From contig CAYRSC010000018.1 in assembly GCA_964427155.1 (NCBI GenBank), forward strand, positions 44,719 through 108,718: 64,000 nucleotides of DNA. Reading direction: 5' to 3'. Shown here one piece after another: positions 1 through 8,004 of the stretch. The notes beneath the pieces are model-generated. The model saw only the letters and a program-made list of their open reading frames with translations. It was not told the origin of the DNA and did no database searches. Each line of letters starts with the position of its first letter. Position 1 is the first letter of the stretch. The position numbers and the translations under genes are program-made. The DNA is from Desulfothermus sp964427155 (GTDB lineage Bacteria > Desulfobacterota > Desulfovibrionia > Desulfovibrionales > Desulfothermaceae).

Positions 1-573
1 AAATACATCATCTCCCATTGGAATCCCCCCTGCATCTGAGGCAAAAAGGGCCCTTTGCCGGGGCTCAAAAAGGGCAATGGAGCAGGAAGAATGACCTGGC
101 ACCTCCATAACATCCAGGGAAAAACTTCCCACCTGCACCCTGTCACCCTCTTTTAATACCCTATCTACCTCTATGCCAGGGAAATCAAGACCCATTTCCC
201 TTGCCTTCTCTTTAAGTCCCTCCTTCTCCAACACAAGGGCATTCATAAACCTGATGGACTCCACCACCTTGGGATTGGAGAGAAGGTCCTTTGCCCTTTC
301 TGAGGCCATGACCTCCAGCCACTCCCACTGTCTCTTAAAATATGGCACACACCCACAGTGGTCAAAGTGGGAATGGAGTATAATGACCTTGCTTATCCTC
401 TGAGGAGATATGCCAAACTCCTCAATCTGAGAGACCACCTCAGGGGCTATATAGATTATGCCTCCCCCAATGATGGCGCATTCATCTCCCCCATCAATTA
501 GATATACATTGCTCTCCCTTTTGCCCAGAAGATAGATGGAGTCAGTAATCCTTGCCTTTTTCTCAAACCTCAT
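1..573 (-). CDS. MBL-fold metallohydrolase (3' end cut by window edge)
   Basis: The first 191 codons of a metallo-beta-lactamase-fold protein are visible; the C-terminus lies beyond the left edge. It has the zinc motif HSHFDHCG near residues 66-73, which is the HxHxDH pattern with the first and second metal sites, then a later VPGHSSCS motif (about residue 162) that supplies another metal-binding His, and a SDAGG motif near the edge. The ATG at 573 follows a good AAGGAGG ribosome site. It is the last visible gene of a minus-strand series behind the dehydratase genes (13 nt gap to the activase), so it may be a thioesterase or hydrolase acting with them. That functional link is inference; the fold is clear. 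Confidence 0.85.
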   Translation of the reverse strand, partial: MRFEKKARITDSIYLLGKRESNVYLIDGGDECAIIGGGIIYIAPEVVSQIEEFGISPQRISKVIILHSHFDHCGCVPYFKRQWEWLEVMASERAKDLLSNPKVVESIRFMNALVLEKEGLKEKAREMGLDFPGIEVDRVLKEGDRVQVGSFSLDVMEVPGHSSCSIALFEPRQRALFASDAGGIPMGDDVF

Positions 574-586
574 AACCCCTCCCTCC

Positions 587-1351
587 TTAGCTCCGGGCCA
601 TAAGTGCCGCACCTATGGCCCCTGTTAGCTGTGAAAGCTCATGCACCACTATTTCACAGGAAAATATGTCCTCCAGGGCCTTTTTTAGACCCACATTTCT
701 GGCACATCCCCCTGTTAACATGATTGGCTCCTGTATCCTGAGCCTTCTGGTCATGGAAAATATCCGACTGGCAATGGCTCTGTGTATCCCGGCAATGATG
801 TCTTCTCTCTTTTTTTTATGGGCCATCATGGAGATGACCTCGGATTCAGCAAATACTGTACACACACTACTTATGGACACTGGATTTGAGGAACTGAGTG
901 AGAGCTCTCCAAACCTCTCCATATCCACACCCAGGGCACGGGACATGACCTCTAAAAAACGACCTGTACCTGCGGCACAGCGGTCATTCATCACAAAGTC
1001 CAGGACCTTCCCCCCTTCATCAAGGGAGATGGCCTTGGAATCCTGTCCCCCTATGTCAATAACTGTCCTCACCTCTGGGGAGAGGAAATGGGCCCCCTTC
1101 CCATGACAGGTTATCTCTGTGACCTGCCTGTGGGCCTCAGCCACACACTCTCTTCCATAGCCAGTGGAGACTATCCTATCCACATCCTCCTTTTTCACCC
1201 CAGCCTCCTCAAGAGCCGGGTAGAGGACCCGTCCCCAGGCCTCTGACATATCATACCCTGTGGAGGCCACCTTTGTGGCCAGTATCTCTCCCCCTTTCAT
1301 TACCACACACTTTACAGTGGTAGAACCCACATCTATCCCCGCCACCACCAT
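587..1351 (-). CDS. 2-hydroxyacyl-CoA dehydratase activase (BadF/BcrA/HgdC family ATPase)
   Basis: This is an ASKHA-fold ATPase of 254 residues, the usual size for HgdC-type activators. Visible motifs are the first phosphate loop GIDVGSTTVK (residues 5-14), the second phosphate loop DIGGQDSKA (about 98-106), NDRCAAGTG (about 121-129), CTVFAESEV (about 163-171) and TGGCARN (about 213-219). In the family, the cysteines in the NDRCAAGTG and CTVFAESEV motifs bridge a [4Fe-4S] cluster between two monomers, and ATP hydrolysis drives a low-potential electron into the dehydratase component. The start codon overlaps the stop of the upstream subunit by one base (TAATG), so translation is probably coupled. 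Only one activase is present, unlike class I benzoyl-CoA reductase, which uses two related subunits. Confidence 0.9.
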   Translation of the reverse strand: MVVAGIDVGSTTVKCVVMKGGEILATKVASTGYDMSEAWGRVLYPALEEAGVKKEDVDRIVSTGYGRECVAEAHRQVTEITCHGKGAHFLSPEVRTVIDIGGQDSKAISLDEGGKVLDFVMNDRCAAGTGRFLEVMSRALGVDMERFGELSLSSSNPVSISSVCTVFAESEVISMMAHKKKREDIIAGIHRAIASRIFSMTRRLRIQEPIMLTGGCARNVGLKKALEDIFSCEIVVHELSQLTGAIGAALMARS

Positions 1352-2586
1352 TATGTACTCCTTTTCTGCTTCTGTTGTTCCAGAAGTTCCATAAATGCGC
1401 CTATCCTACTTTGTATCTGGGCTTCTGTAAAGTTTCTTTGATCCAGCATATCAGATTCAAGTATAAGCACTCCTATACCGGTCTTTTCCTTTACAACATC
1501 CTGGATATAATACTGTCCAAAGGAATATGGTTTGCAACTCCTATTTGAATGCATAACCAGCCCATCCACATTATAGCGCCTTATCATATCCACCACCTGT
1601 TCCGCCATCATATCTATACCCAGATTCAGATATATTCTCCCATAGGCCCTGGCAAGGGAAGAGGAAAAATCACTGGGGTCAATGTAGGATAGGGTGCTAC
1701 ACCATGCAGAGGTATAGGTATCTGCCACCAGGGTGGCCCCATATCTGGCAAATTCCTCAGAAAGCCACCTGGTATTGTACCAGATGGGAAGATTGTCCCA
1801 CAGGAGCCTGAATCTCTCTCCTGGTACCGCACATATACCCTTTTCTATCCTCTCCTCCATCTCTTGTAGGAGCTCAGAATAATATTCAACACATACCTCT
1901 CTTCCCCGCAGGGTAACAATGAGGGCCAGGTGGAAAAAGGCGTCAAAGGCACTCATTGGAGCTGGAGAATGGGTGGTGGTATCCAGTACCCTCTGCCACA
2001 GGAGCTGGGCCTTATAGGAGAGCCTTCCCACCTCTTCCAGCCTTTCCCTGGAAAAAGGCCTCCCACAGATCTGGGAGAGAAAGTGAAAAAATTCTTCAAA
2101 TTGTCTCTCTATATATGCCTCCACCACAGGAGAAAACCCTTCATGATTCATGGGACAATCCAGCACAAATAGGGGCACCTTAAAATACCGGGCCTGGATC
2201 TCATACCACTTGACCACAGTTGAGCAGATATTATTACAGCAGATTAACATGTCTGGAGGAGGAAGCATCCCAATGGGACCCTGCTTTCCCCTGCTGCAGG
2301 CGATATCACTGAGGGCATAGGAGCACAGATCCCCGCAATAACCCATCTCCTCTGCGGCCCTGCACATCTCCTCTCCCATCTTTGCGGCCCCTATCATGGC
2401 CCCATGATTTTCAGGATAGATGGGGATAATATCCATTGCAAGAAGGGGTTCCACAGGGCCCCCACTGGTGATCCAGGCCACTTTTTTGCCCTGGTTTCTA
2501 GCATCAAATGCCTCCAGAAAATAGTGGGTCATTATCTCCTTCATCCTCTTCTTTGCCCTGATGGGCACATGGATATGCTCAGACAT
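1351..2586 (-). CDS. 2-hydroxyacyl-CoA dehydratase / benzoyl-CoA reductase family, subunit D-like (BcrB/HgdB type)
   Basis: The 411-residue protein belongs to the HGD-D family, whose members hold a [4Fe-4S] cluster that performs one-electron chemistry on CoA thioesters. Features include GDLCSYALSDI (about residue 85-95), the paired-cysteine stretch CCNNICSTVVKWYE (about 116-129) and a late cysteine in HSNRSCKPYSFGQYY (about 344-358), matching the three cluster-ligand regions of the family. It sits between a second family member and the activase, with an AAGGAGGG ribosome site overlapping the stop of the preceding gene. The substrate cannot be read from the sequence. Candidates are 2-hydroxyacyl-CoA dehydration, an aromatic-CoA reductase-like reaction or a double-cubane-type reductase. 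Confidence 0.85.
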   Translation of the reverse strand: MSEHIHVPIRAKKRMKEIMTHYFLEAFDARNQGKKVAWITSGGPVEPLLAMDIIPIYPENHGAMIGAAKMGEEMCRAAEEMGYCGDLCSYALSDIACSRGKQGPIGMLPPPDMLICCNNICSTVVKWYEIQARYFKVPLFVLDCPMNHEGFSPVVEAYIERQFEEFFHFLSQICGRPFSRERLEEVGRLSYKAQLLWQRVLDTTTHSPAPMSAFDAFFHLALIVTLRGREVCVEYYSELLQEMEERIEKGICAVPGERFRLLWDNLPIWYNTRWLSEEFARYGATLVADTYTSAWCSTLSYIDPSDFSSSLARAYGRIYLNLGIDMMAEQVVDMIRRYNVDGLVMHSNRSCKPYSFGQYYIQDVVKEKTGIGVLILESDMLDQRNFTEAQIQSRIGAFMELLEQQKQKRST

Positions 2587-2597
2587 GACATCCCTCC

Positions 2598-3683
2598 TTA
2601 GAGCATCTCAATAAAGGCTTCCAGCCTGGTTCGGTGTTGGGCAGAGAATCTCCAGGGGTCTTCCACTTCCAGTAAAAGCACAGGCAGTCCCTCCAGACCC
2701 AAAGCCAGATCAGGATAGTCAAAACAATGGGGATCGCAAAATTTTGGAAGGAGAAAGACCACTCCATCAGGGGAAAGGTCTTTGCAAATTCTCTTAATAT
2801 GGGCAATCCTACCTTGTATGTTCCTATATTTTGCCGCACATATAGCACGCCCCAAAAGGGACCTTGCTATCTCCTCCACAGGCTCGCCCTCCAGCTCCAC
2901 CCTCCTCTCATAAGGACGCATCCCTGAACAAAGGTCCATATAAAGCACTTGTGCCCCTGCATCTTCAGCCATGACAGCCAAGTGGGGGCAGAGATAAATG
3001 CTACCAACCACTATTATACCAGGTCCCTGTCTGGCCCTCTTTCCCCCTCCTGGCATTCCCCTTATCTCTTCCAGGATCTCAACCCATTCATCAGGGGCCA
3101 TTGTCATTCCACTTATATATAAAAGGTGCATTTCATAGGCAGAGATCTCCAGGGTCCCCTGGATGCGTCTATTGTTTATCTCCCTGATAAGCTCCCTGCT
3201 CCGATTATAAAGGGACAGCGCCTCATAGAGGGCATCTTCCTCTAGCTCAAAAGATTCTGTGAGCACCTGGGTAAAATAGCTAAGGGGCACCTCTCCCTCC
3301 ACTCGGCAGGGAACCATAAGGTCCCTACACCAGGGTCCATTTTTGCAGGAAACCCTGTAGAGATCAGAGATTCGCTGCATGGTATCGCAGGTATTGGAAA
3401 AAATTACCCCATCTATATCCATCCCACCTCTCAGCAACACCTCCAGGATCCCCTTGCCACACAAACAACAGTAGGGTTGCAGGAGGCCATCTGCCCTATA
3501 GGTAGGAGGGGGTACTGGAAACAACCTTATCCCCAAGGAACCCTGGGCCCATATTAGTTCTTCTGGTACATAAGAGCAGGTATATGCCACCACAGGTCTG
3601 TGGGTACGCCTTCTCCAGCGATGGATATACTCCTCCCTATTTTCTATAACCCACCTCAAATGCTCAAAAATTTCCTTTCTCAT
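2598..3683 (-). CDS. 2-hydroxyacyl-CoA dehydratase family protein, second subunit (BcrC/HgdA-like)
   Basis: This 361-residue protein is the first gene of the cluster. It shows the family opening TCSYVPEELIWAQG (about residues 35-48), a cysteine-rich YCCLCGKGILE (about 71-81), FSNTCDTMQR (about 95-104) and a late LLPKFCDPHCFDYP (about 310-323), which correspond to iron-sulfur ligand regions. It is distinct in sequence from the neighbouring 411-residue subunit, so the pair probably forms a heterodimer as in HgdAB or FldBC. The ATG at 3683 follows AGGAGATTGTT. An inverted repeat lies about 25 bases upstream. The two subunits, one activase and a hydrolase suggest a complete small system, but with no substrate clue such as a CoA-transferase or CoA-ligase in view. 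Confidence 0.82.
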   Translation of the reverse strand: MRKEIFEHLRWVIENREEYIHRWRRRTHRPVVAYTCSYVPEELIWAQGSLGIRLFPVPPPTYRADGLLQPYCCLCGKGILEVLLRGGMDIDGVIFSNTCDTMQRISDLYRVSCKNGPWCRDLMVPCRVEGEVPLSYFTQVLTESFELEEDALYEALSLYNRSRELIREINNRRIQGTLEISAYEMHLLYISGMTMAPDEWVEILEEIRGMPGGGKRARQGPGIIVVGSIYLCPHLAVMAEDAGAQVLYMDLCSGMRPYERRVELEGEPVEEIARSLLGRAICAAKYRNIQGRIAHIKRICKDLSPDGVVFLLPKFCDPHCFDYPDLALGLEGLPVLLLEVEDPWRFSAQHRTRLEAFIEML

Positions 3684-4172
3684 AACAATCTCCTGTTATG
3701 CATGTCTTAATGGTTAGTGAGCATTAAATAAGACCACAATAAAATCAAGTAGAAAGGTTCAAAAAGAAAGGCCTTCTATGGAGATTCTAAAGGCTTATTT
3801 CACAGAAAGGACCTGCCCTATCCAGTGTTTTTTAAACCCTCTGAAGTCTTAAGCACCCTGAGTGAGCAATTTTATCATCTGGGAAATCCTCTTAAGGAAT
3901 TTGACAGGAGCAGAGAGAGGGATTACTCTACTTCTACCCTGGACCATGTGAGCAGATCCCAGTAGGAGCAGATCTGAGCCAATGCTCTCTGAATATGTAT
4001 CCGGGGCAGGTATAATAACTCGCTGGAAATTGTATGGTAACCTTACTGAGACTATTCCCTGTCAGAGAAGACCTCCCCTTTTCAGAAATATTGTTTCTAA
4101 AAAAATAGATAAGCGAGATAATGGGGCATGGGACCTCTTTAGGGAGGCCAAATTTTTGAAGGGGTGTTTTTT
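3684..4172. other. Intergenic region between divergent dehydratase and kinase genes
   Basis: About 490 bases with no gene I can support. Short open frames (for example from 3779 and from 3982) resemble nothing I know and lack good ribosome sites. The stretch holds the inverted repeat at 3707-3727 near the left gene and an A+T-rich run (about 4080-4172) before the kinase. It could hold promoters for both neighbours or remnants of a lost gene. Confidence 0.5.
3707..3727. promoter_or_regulatory. Candidate operator: inverted repeat TTAATG-N9-CATTAA
   Basis: A 6-bp perfect inverted repeat with a 9-bp spacer lies 24 bp upstream of the first dehydratase gene, in the expected promoter region. It has the shape of a TetR- or MarR-type operator. 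No regulator gene lies beside it, and short repeats arise by chance in A+T-rich DNA. Confidence 0.25.
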
Positions 4173-6683
4173 GTGAAAAAAGGGCGTTCCAACAAAATTA
4201 TCTATTCCTCTTTTGGAAGAATCTGTCTATACAGCATTCCATTACTCATAGTTTTCTATTATCTTATATTCTATATTGTACAGCATTATTTTATCCTTCC
4301 TGACTTTTTTAACCTTCAAAAGAAATATTCTATAAAAAATGTTGCTAGAGTAAAAGAAAGTATATTTGATGAAATAAATTCTCTGGCAAATATGGTATCT
4401 GATTGGGCAATGTGGGATGATACCTATATCTTTGTAAAAAATGGAAATAAAGAATACATAAAGTCCAATCTAATTCCAAAAAGTCTATGGAAAAGTAGTA
4501 AGATAAATCTGGTATATATTTATGACAATAAAGGAGAGGTAAAATGGTGCCGCATATATGACCCCCAAAAAGACAGGTTGCTTAAATTGGAATTTTTTAA
4601 GCCAAGACACCTCTCCAAAGGAAATTTTTTCCTTTCCCCACCTGTATTAAAGAATGGATTTAAAGGGATCCTCATCACCAGATATGGTATAATGTTCCTG
4701 GCGGGATCTCCTATATTAAGGTCTTCAGGAGAGGGACCATCTAGGGGTGTACTGGTAATGGGGAGATTTATTACCCCTGAGATAATAAAGAGTATTATCA
4801 GGCAAACCAAGGTAACATTTTCCTTGCATGTTCCATCCTCTCTAAAGGGGGTCCAGGGAGAGAACCCTGAAAAGATAGTGAAGGAGATTGTCAAAAAGGG
4901 GATATATTTTTCACCTGGTCTCCACCAGGGGGTATGGAGAGTATATGGAGGGATTAGGGACCTCACCAATAGATATATGATTATAGAGGCCCACATCCCA
5001 ACTCCTTTTATAGAGGAAGGCCAAAAGCTTTCAAATGTGGTATCTGGTGCCATTCTCACCATGGTAACTATCCTGGTTGCTGTACTTTTTATGATATTTA
5101 GAAGATATGACCTCATGAGGAAGAGACAGTACGATGCAGTAAAGATGCTGGTGAAAGAAAAGACTCAAGAAATCAGATTGAAGACCACCCTTCTGGGGGT
5201 ACTCATCAACTCCATGCCAGAGCTTATATTCATACGAGATATGAATGGTAAATATATCCTCTATAATGAGGCATTTAAAAAGGGCTTTAAGATTGAAATG
5301 AGGGTGGACGTGCCCATTCCCGAGGAATCACTGGTGGATAAGTGTCCTGAATTATTTTCTATTATTCGTGATTATCTGGAAAACCAATTTAAAGAAGGAA
5401 GGGAATATCATACAGAGAAATGGATTATATGCCCTGATAAAGAAAGACGGTATGTGGAGATAAGCCTTCTTCCCTTTCAGGTATCCAACACCCAGGGCAT
5501 TATATGTATTGTGAGGGACCTTACTGAGCGAGAAAATATGCGAATAGAACGGGAAAAGATGAGCAGGATAGATTCCCTGGGGGTCCTTGCAGGTGGTATA
5601 GCCCATGATTTTAACAACATGCTTACCGCCATCCTGGGCAATATCTCCATTGCGAGACAATATCTCAAAAACGAGCCAGCGGTCCTGGAACGCCTGGAAC
5701 TCGCAGAGGATGCGGCCCTTAATGCAAAGGAATTGGCAGGACAACTCCTTACGTTTTCTAAGGGGGGAGAGCCTGTTTTAAGGGCCAGATCAATAAAGGA
5801 ATTGGTGGAAAAGTGCGCCAGATTTGTATTGACCGGTCAAAATATCCAGTTAAAACTGGAGTATCCTGGGGAAGAGATATGGCCTGTGGTTATAGATGCC
5901 AGACAGATAAGTCAGGTGATCCAAAACCTCATAATAAATGCCAGGGAGGCCATGCCCAGGGGAGGTACCATTACCATAGGGTTTGAAAATCTCCTGATCT
6001 CCTCTAGTTCCCCTTCCTCTCTCCCCCTTTCTCCTGGCAAATATGTATGTATCCACATAAAGGATGAGGGAGAAGGTATACCTCAGGAACACCTTCCCAA
6101 GATATTTGAGCCCTATTTCACCACCAAAGAACAGGGAAATGGACTTGGGCTGGCCATCTGTTATTCCATTATGAGAAAACACGGTGGATATATCACTGTG
6201 GAATCTGAAGAGGGAAAAGGGACACTCTTTAAACTTTATCTCCCTGCATCCCCCTCTGTAAGACCCCATGAAGAGATAAAGGACACCTCCTTAAGACACT
6301 TCACAGGATGCGTGATTGTCATGGACGATGACCAGATGATAAGGGAGCTCCTCATCAATATGCTGGAATTTCTGGGACTGGAGGTTATAGGTGTAAAGGA
6401 AGGAAGGGAGTTACTTGAGATATACAGAGATATGCTCGCCAGGGGGAAAAGGATAGACCTGGTCATATTGGACCTCACCATCAGGGGAGGCATGGGGGGG
6501 AAAGAGACCATGGAAAAGCTCCTCAGGATAGACCCTCACGTAAAGGCAGTACTCTCTTCTGGATACATAGATGATGACATCATGGCAAATTTTAAAAAGT
6601 ACGGCTTTAAGGCGATATTGAGAAAGCCCTATACCATGGATGAGATGGTCTCCATCTTGGGGGAACTCCTTCCAGAGGGATAG
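4173..6683 (+). CDS. Hybrid sensor histidine kinase (CHASE4 - PAS - HisKA - HATPase - receiver)
   Basis: A membrane sensor of about 837 residues. Order: a transmembrane segment (about 12-36), an extracytoplasmic CHASE4-like domain (about 45-265, including the SLANMVSDWAMWDDTY region typical of that domain), a second transmembrane segment (about 289-311), a PAS domain (about 345-465), a HisKA domain with the phospho-acceptor His in GGIAHDFNN (about 477), an ATPase domain (NAREAM, DEGEGIP, GNGLGLAI), and a C-terminal receiver with MDDDQ, phospho-acceptor Asp in VILDLT (about 765) and KPY (about 814). GTG at 4173 is preferred because AAGGGG lies 9 bases upstream; an in-frame GTG at 4164 abuts that site too closely. 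No partner response regulator is adjacent. The ligand is unknown. Confidence 0.9.
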   Translation: MKKGRSNKIIYSSFGRICLYSIPLLIVFYYLIFYIVQHYFILPDFFNLQKKYSIKNVARVKESIFDEINSLANMVSDWAMWDDTYIFVKNGNKEYIKSNLIPKSLWKSSKINLVYIYDNKGEVKWCRIYDPQKDRLLKLEFFKPRHLSKGNFFLSPPVLKNGFKGILITRYGIMFLAGSPILRSSGEGPSRGVLVMGRFITPEIIKSIIRQTKVTFSLHVPSSLKGVQGENPEKIVKEIVKKGIYFSPGLHQGVWRVYGGIRDLTNRYMIIEAHIPTPFIEEGQKLSNVVSGAILTMVTILVAVLFMIFRRYDLMRKRQYDAVKMLVKEKTQEIRLKTTLLGVLINSMPELIFIRDMNGKYILYNEAFKKGFKIEMRVDVPIPEESLVDKCPELFSIIRDYLENQFKEGREYHTEKWIICPDKERRYVEISLLPFQVSNTQGIICIVRDLTERENMRIEREKMSRIDSLGVLAGGIAHDFNNMLTAILGNISIARQYLKNEPAVLERLELAEDAALNAKELAGQLLTFSKGGEPVLRARSIKELVEKCARFVLTGQNIQLKLEYPGEEIWPVVIDARQISQVIQNLIINAREAMPRGGTITIGFENLLISSSSPSSLPLSPGKYVCIHIKDEGEGIPQEHLPKIFEPYFTTKEQGNGLGLAICYSIMRKHGGYITVESEEGKGTLFKLYLPASPSVRPHEEIKDTSLRHFTGCVIVMDDDQMIRELLINMLEFLGLEVIGVKEGRELLEIYRDMLARGKRIDLVILDLTIRGGMGGKETMEKLLRIDPHVKAVLSSGYIDDDIMANFKKYGFKAILRKPYTMDEMVSILGELLPEG

Positions 6684-6695
6684 ATTGATGAGGGT

Positions 6696-7991
6696 TTAGG
6701 GGTGTTCCTCCAGAAAGATGACCTCCCTCACGTCATCATAGGCGAAGAGCTCAGAATATCTTCCCCAGTTTATAATGGTCTTTATCTGGTTCTCCACGTC
6801 CTCAGGGGAAAAGTCTTCCTCCAGAAGGGATTGAACCTCTTCTATCTCTATCTCCCCTTTGTCAGAGGCATATAGCCTCTCCAGTATCCATTTAAAGATA
6901 GGAAGTCTCTTTATCCTTGAGGCAAAGATCTCTTTTCTGGTGAGGATACTTGCCTCTGCAAATATCTCCCCCAAGGTGGTGAGGGTTATGTCTCCTGCTA
7001 TAATAGTGGCAAAACCAAGGAGCTGGGCCGCCTCAGTAAGCCTGAGTAATTGCTCTGAGTCCTTTACCTTCAAACTAGAGGCAAGTTGATATATATCACA
7101 CCTTCCTCCCTCAATCTCAAAGACCCTCTCCAGGAGGCCCGCAAGGTCTCCAATGGAGATGGGAGGTATACCCCTTCCCTTGAGGCCTCCTCCCACTGGG
7201 GCCTCTCTACTGCCATCTACGCTGTGCCCCTGGCCTGCCATAAGGGCGTAGATCCAGTCCACCATCTCCAGAAACTCTGGAGACTTTCTATTGCGGGGAT
7301 GGGACATGCTCACAAGGACCTGAGAGATCACGCGCCCTGGAGATTTGTCCATAATCACTATCCTGTCAGCCATAAACACCGCCTCTTCAATATTATGGGT
7401 CACCATCAAAATGGTCTTGGTGGGTATCTTCCCAGTGGTCCACAGTTCTATGAGTTCTCCCCGTAGAGAATCTGCGCTCAAGGGGTCCAGGGCAGAAAAG
7501 GGTTCATCCATACACAACAGCTCTGGCTCCACTGCCATCGCCCGTGCAAATCCCACCTTCTGGCGCATCCCCCCTGAAAGCTCCCGAGGATATGCCCCTT
7601 CAAAACCATCCAGTCCCACCCTATCCAACAAATCCAGGGCCATCTTCTCCCTCTCCTGGGGAGGCACTCCCCTGGCCTTTAATGCTATCTCCACATTCTC
7701 CTGAACCGTAAGCCAGGGGAAAAGGGCAAAGGTCTGAAATACAATAGTGGCATAGGGATTTACCCCCTCTAACCTTTCCCCTCTATAGAGGACCTCTCCA
7801 GAAGTAGGGGGTTGGAGTCCTGTAATTATCCTGAGCAGAGTGCTCTTTCCACACCCTGAAGGTCCCAACAGGGCCACAAATTCCTTTTTTTTCAAGTCAA
7901 GATTTATCTCCTTCAGGGCCATAAAGGACTTCTTTCCTGTACTATAGCTATGGGAGATGTTTTTAAGTCTTATAAGACAATCCTCACTCAT
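6696..7991 (-). CDS. ABC transporter ATP-binding protein with C-terminal AAA-associated domain
   Basis: This is the ATPase of a nitrate/sulfonate/anion-type importer. The N-terminal about 250 residues carry Walker A GPSGCGKSTLL, Q-loop FQTFALFPWLTV, signature LSGGMRQKVGFARA, Walker B LLCMDEPFSALD and the switch His in VTHNIEEAV. The C-terminal about 150 residues form a separate domain of the AAA-associated type (PF09821-like), found in a subset of archaeal and bacterial anion transporters. The ATG at 7991 (MSEDCLIRL) is chosen over an upstream in-frame start because it lies just past the permease stop, with GAGG before it. It is co-transcribed with the fused permease. It ends 12 bp from the convergent kinase gene. 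Confidence 0.9.
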   Translation of the reverse strand: MSEDCLIRLKNISHSYSTGKKSFMALKEINLDLKKKEFVALLGPSGCGKSTLLRIITGLQPPTSGEVLYRGERLEGVNPYATIVFQTFALFPWLTVQENVEIALKARGVPPQEREKMALDLLDRVGLDGFEGAYPRELSGGMRQKVGFARAMAVEPELLCMDEPFSALDPLSADSLRGELIELWTTGKIPTKTILMVTHNIEEAVFMADRIVIMDKSPGRVISQVLVSMSHPRNRKSPEFLEMVDWIYALMAGQGHSVDGSREAPVGGGLKGRGIPPISIGDLAGLLERVFEIEGGRCDIYQLASSLKVKDSEQLLRLTEAAQLLGFATIIAGDITLTTLGEIFAEASILTRKEIFASRIKRLPIFKWILERLYASDKGEIEIEEVQSLLEEDFSPEDVENQIKTIINWGRYSELFAYDDVREVIFLEEHP

Positions 7992-8004
7992 GATCCTCAC
8001 TCTC

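Noticed and set aside
587..1106. Long frame antisense to the activase gene
   Set aside because: The activase reads with all family motifs on the minus strand; the antisense frame is a by-product of its codon usage.
1..3683. Benzoyl-CoA reductase (BcrABCD)
   Set aside because: Only one activase is present and no aromatic-degradation gene adjoins; the general family name is safer.
3982..4176. Open frame before the histidine kinase gene
   Set aside because: No ribosome site, no recognisable motif, overlaps the kinase start; composition does not look coding.
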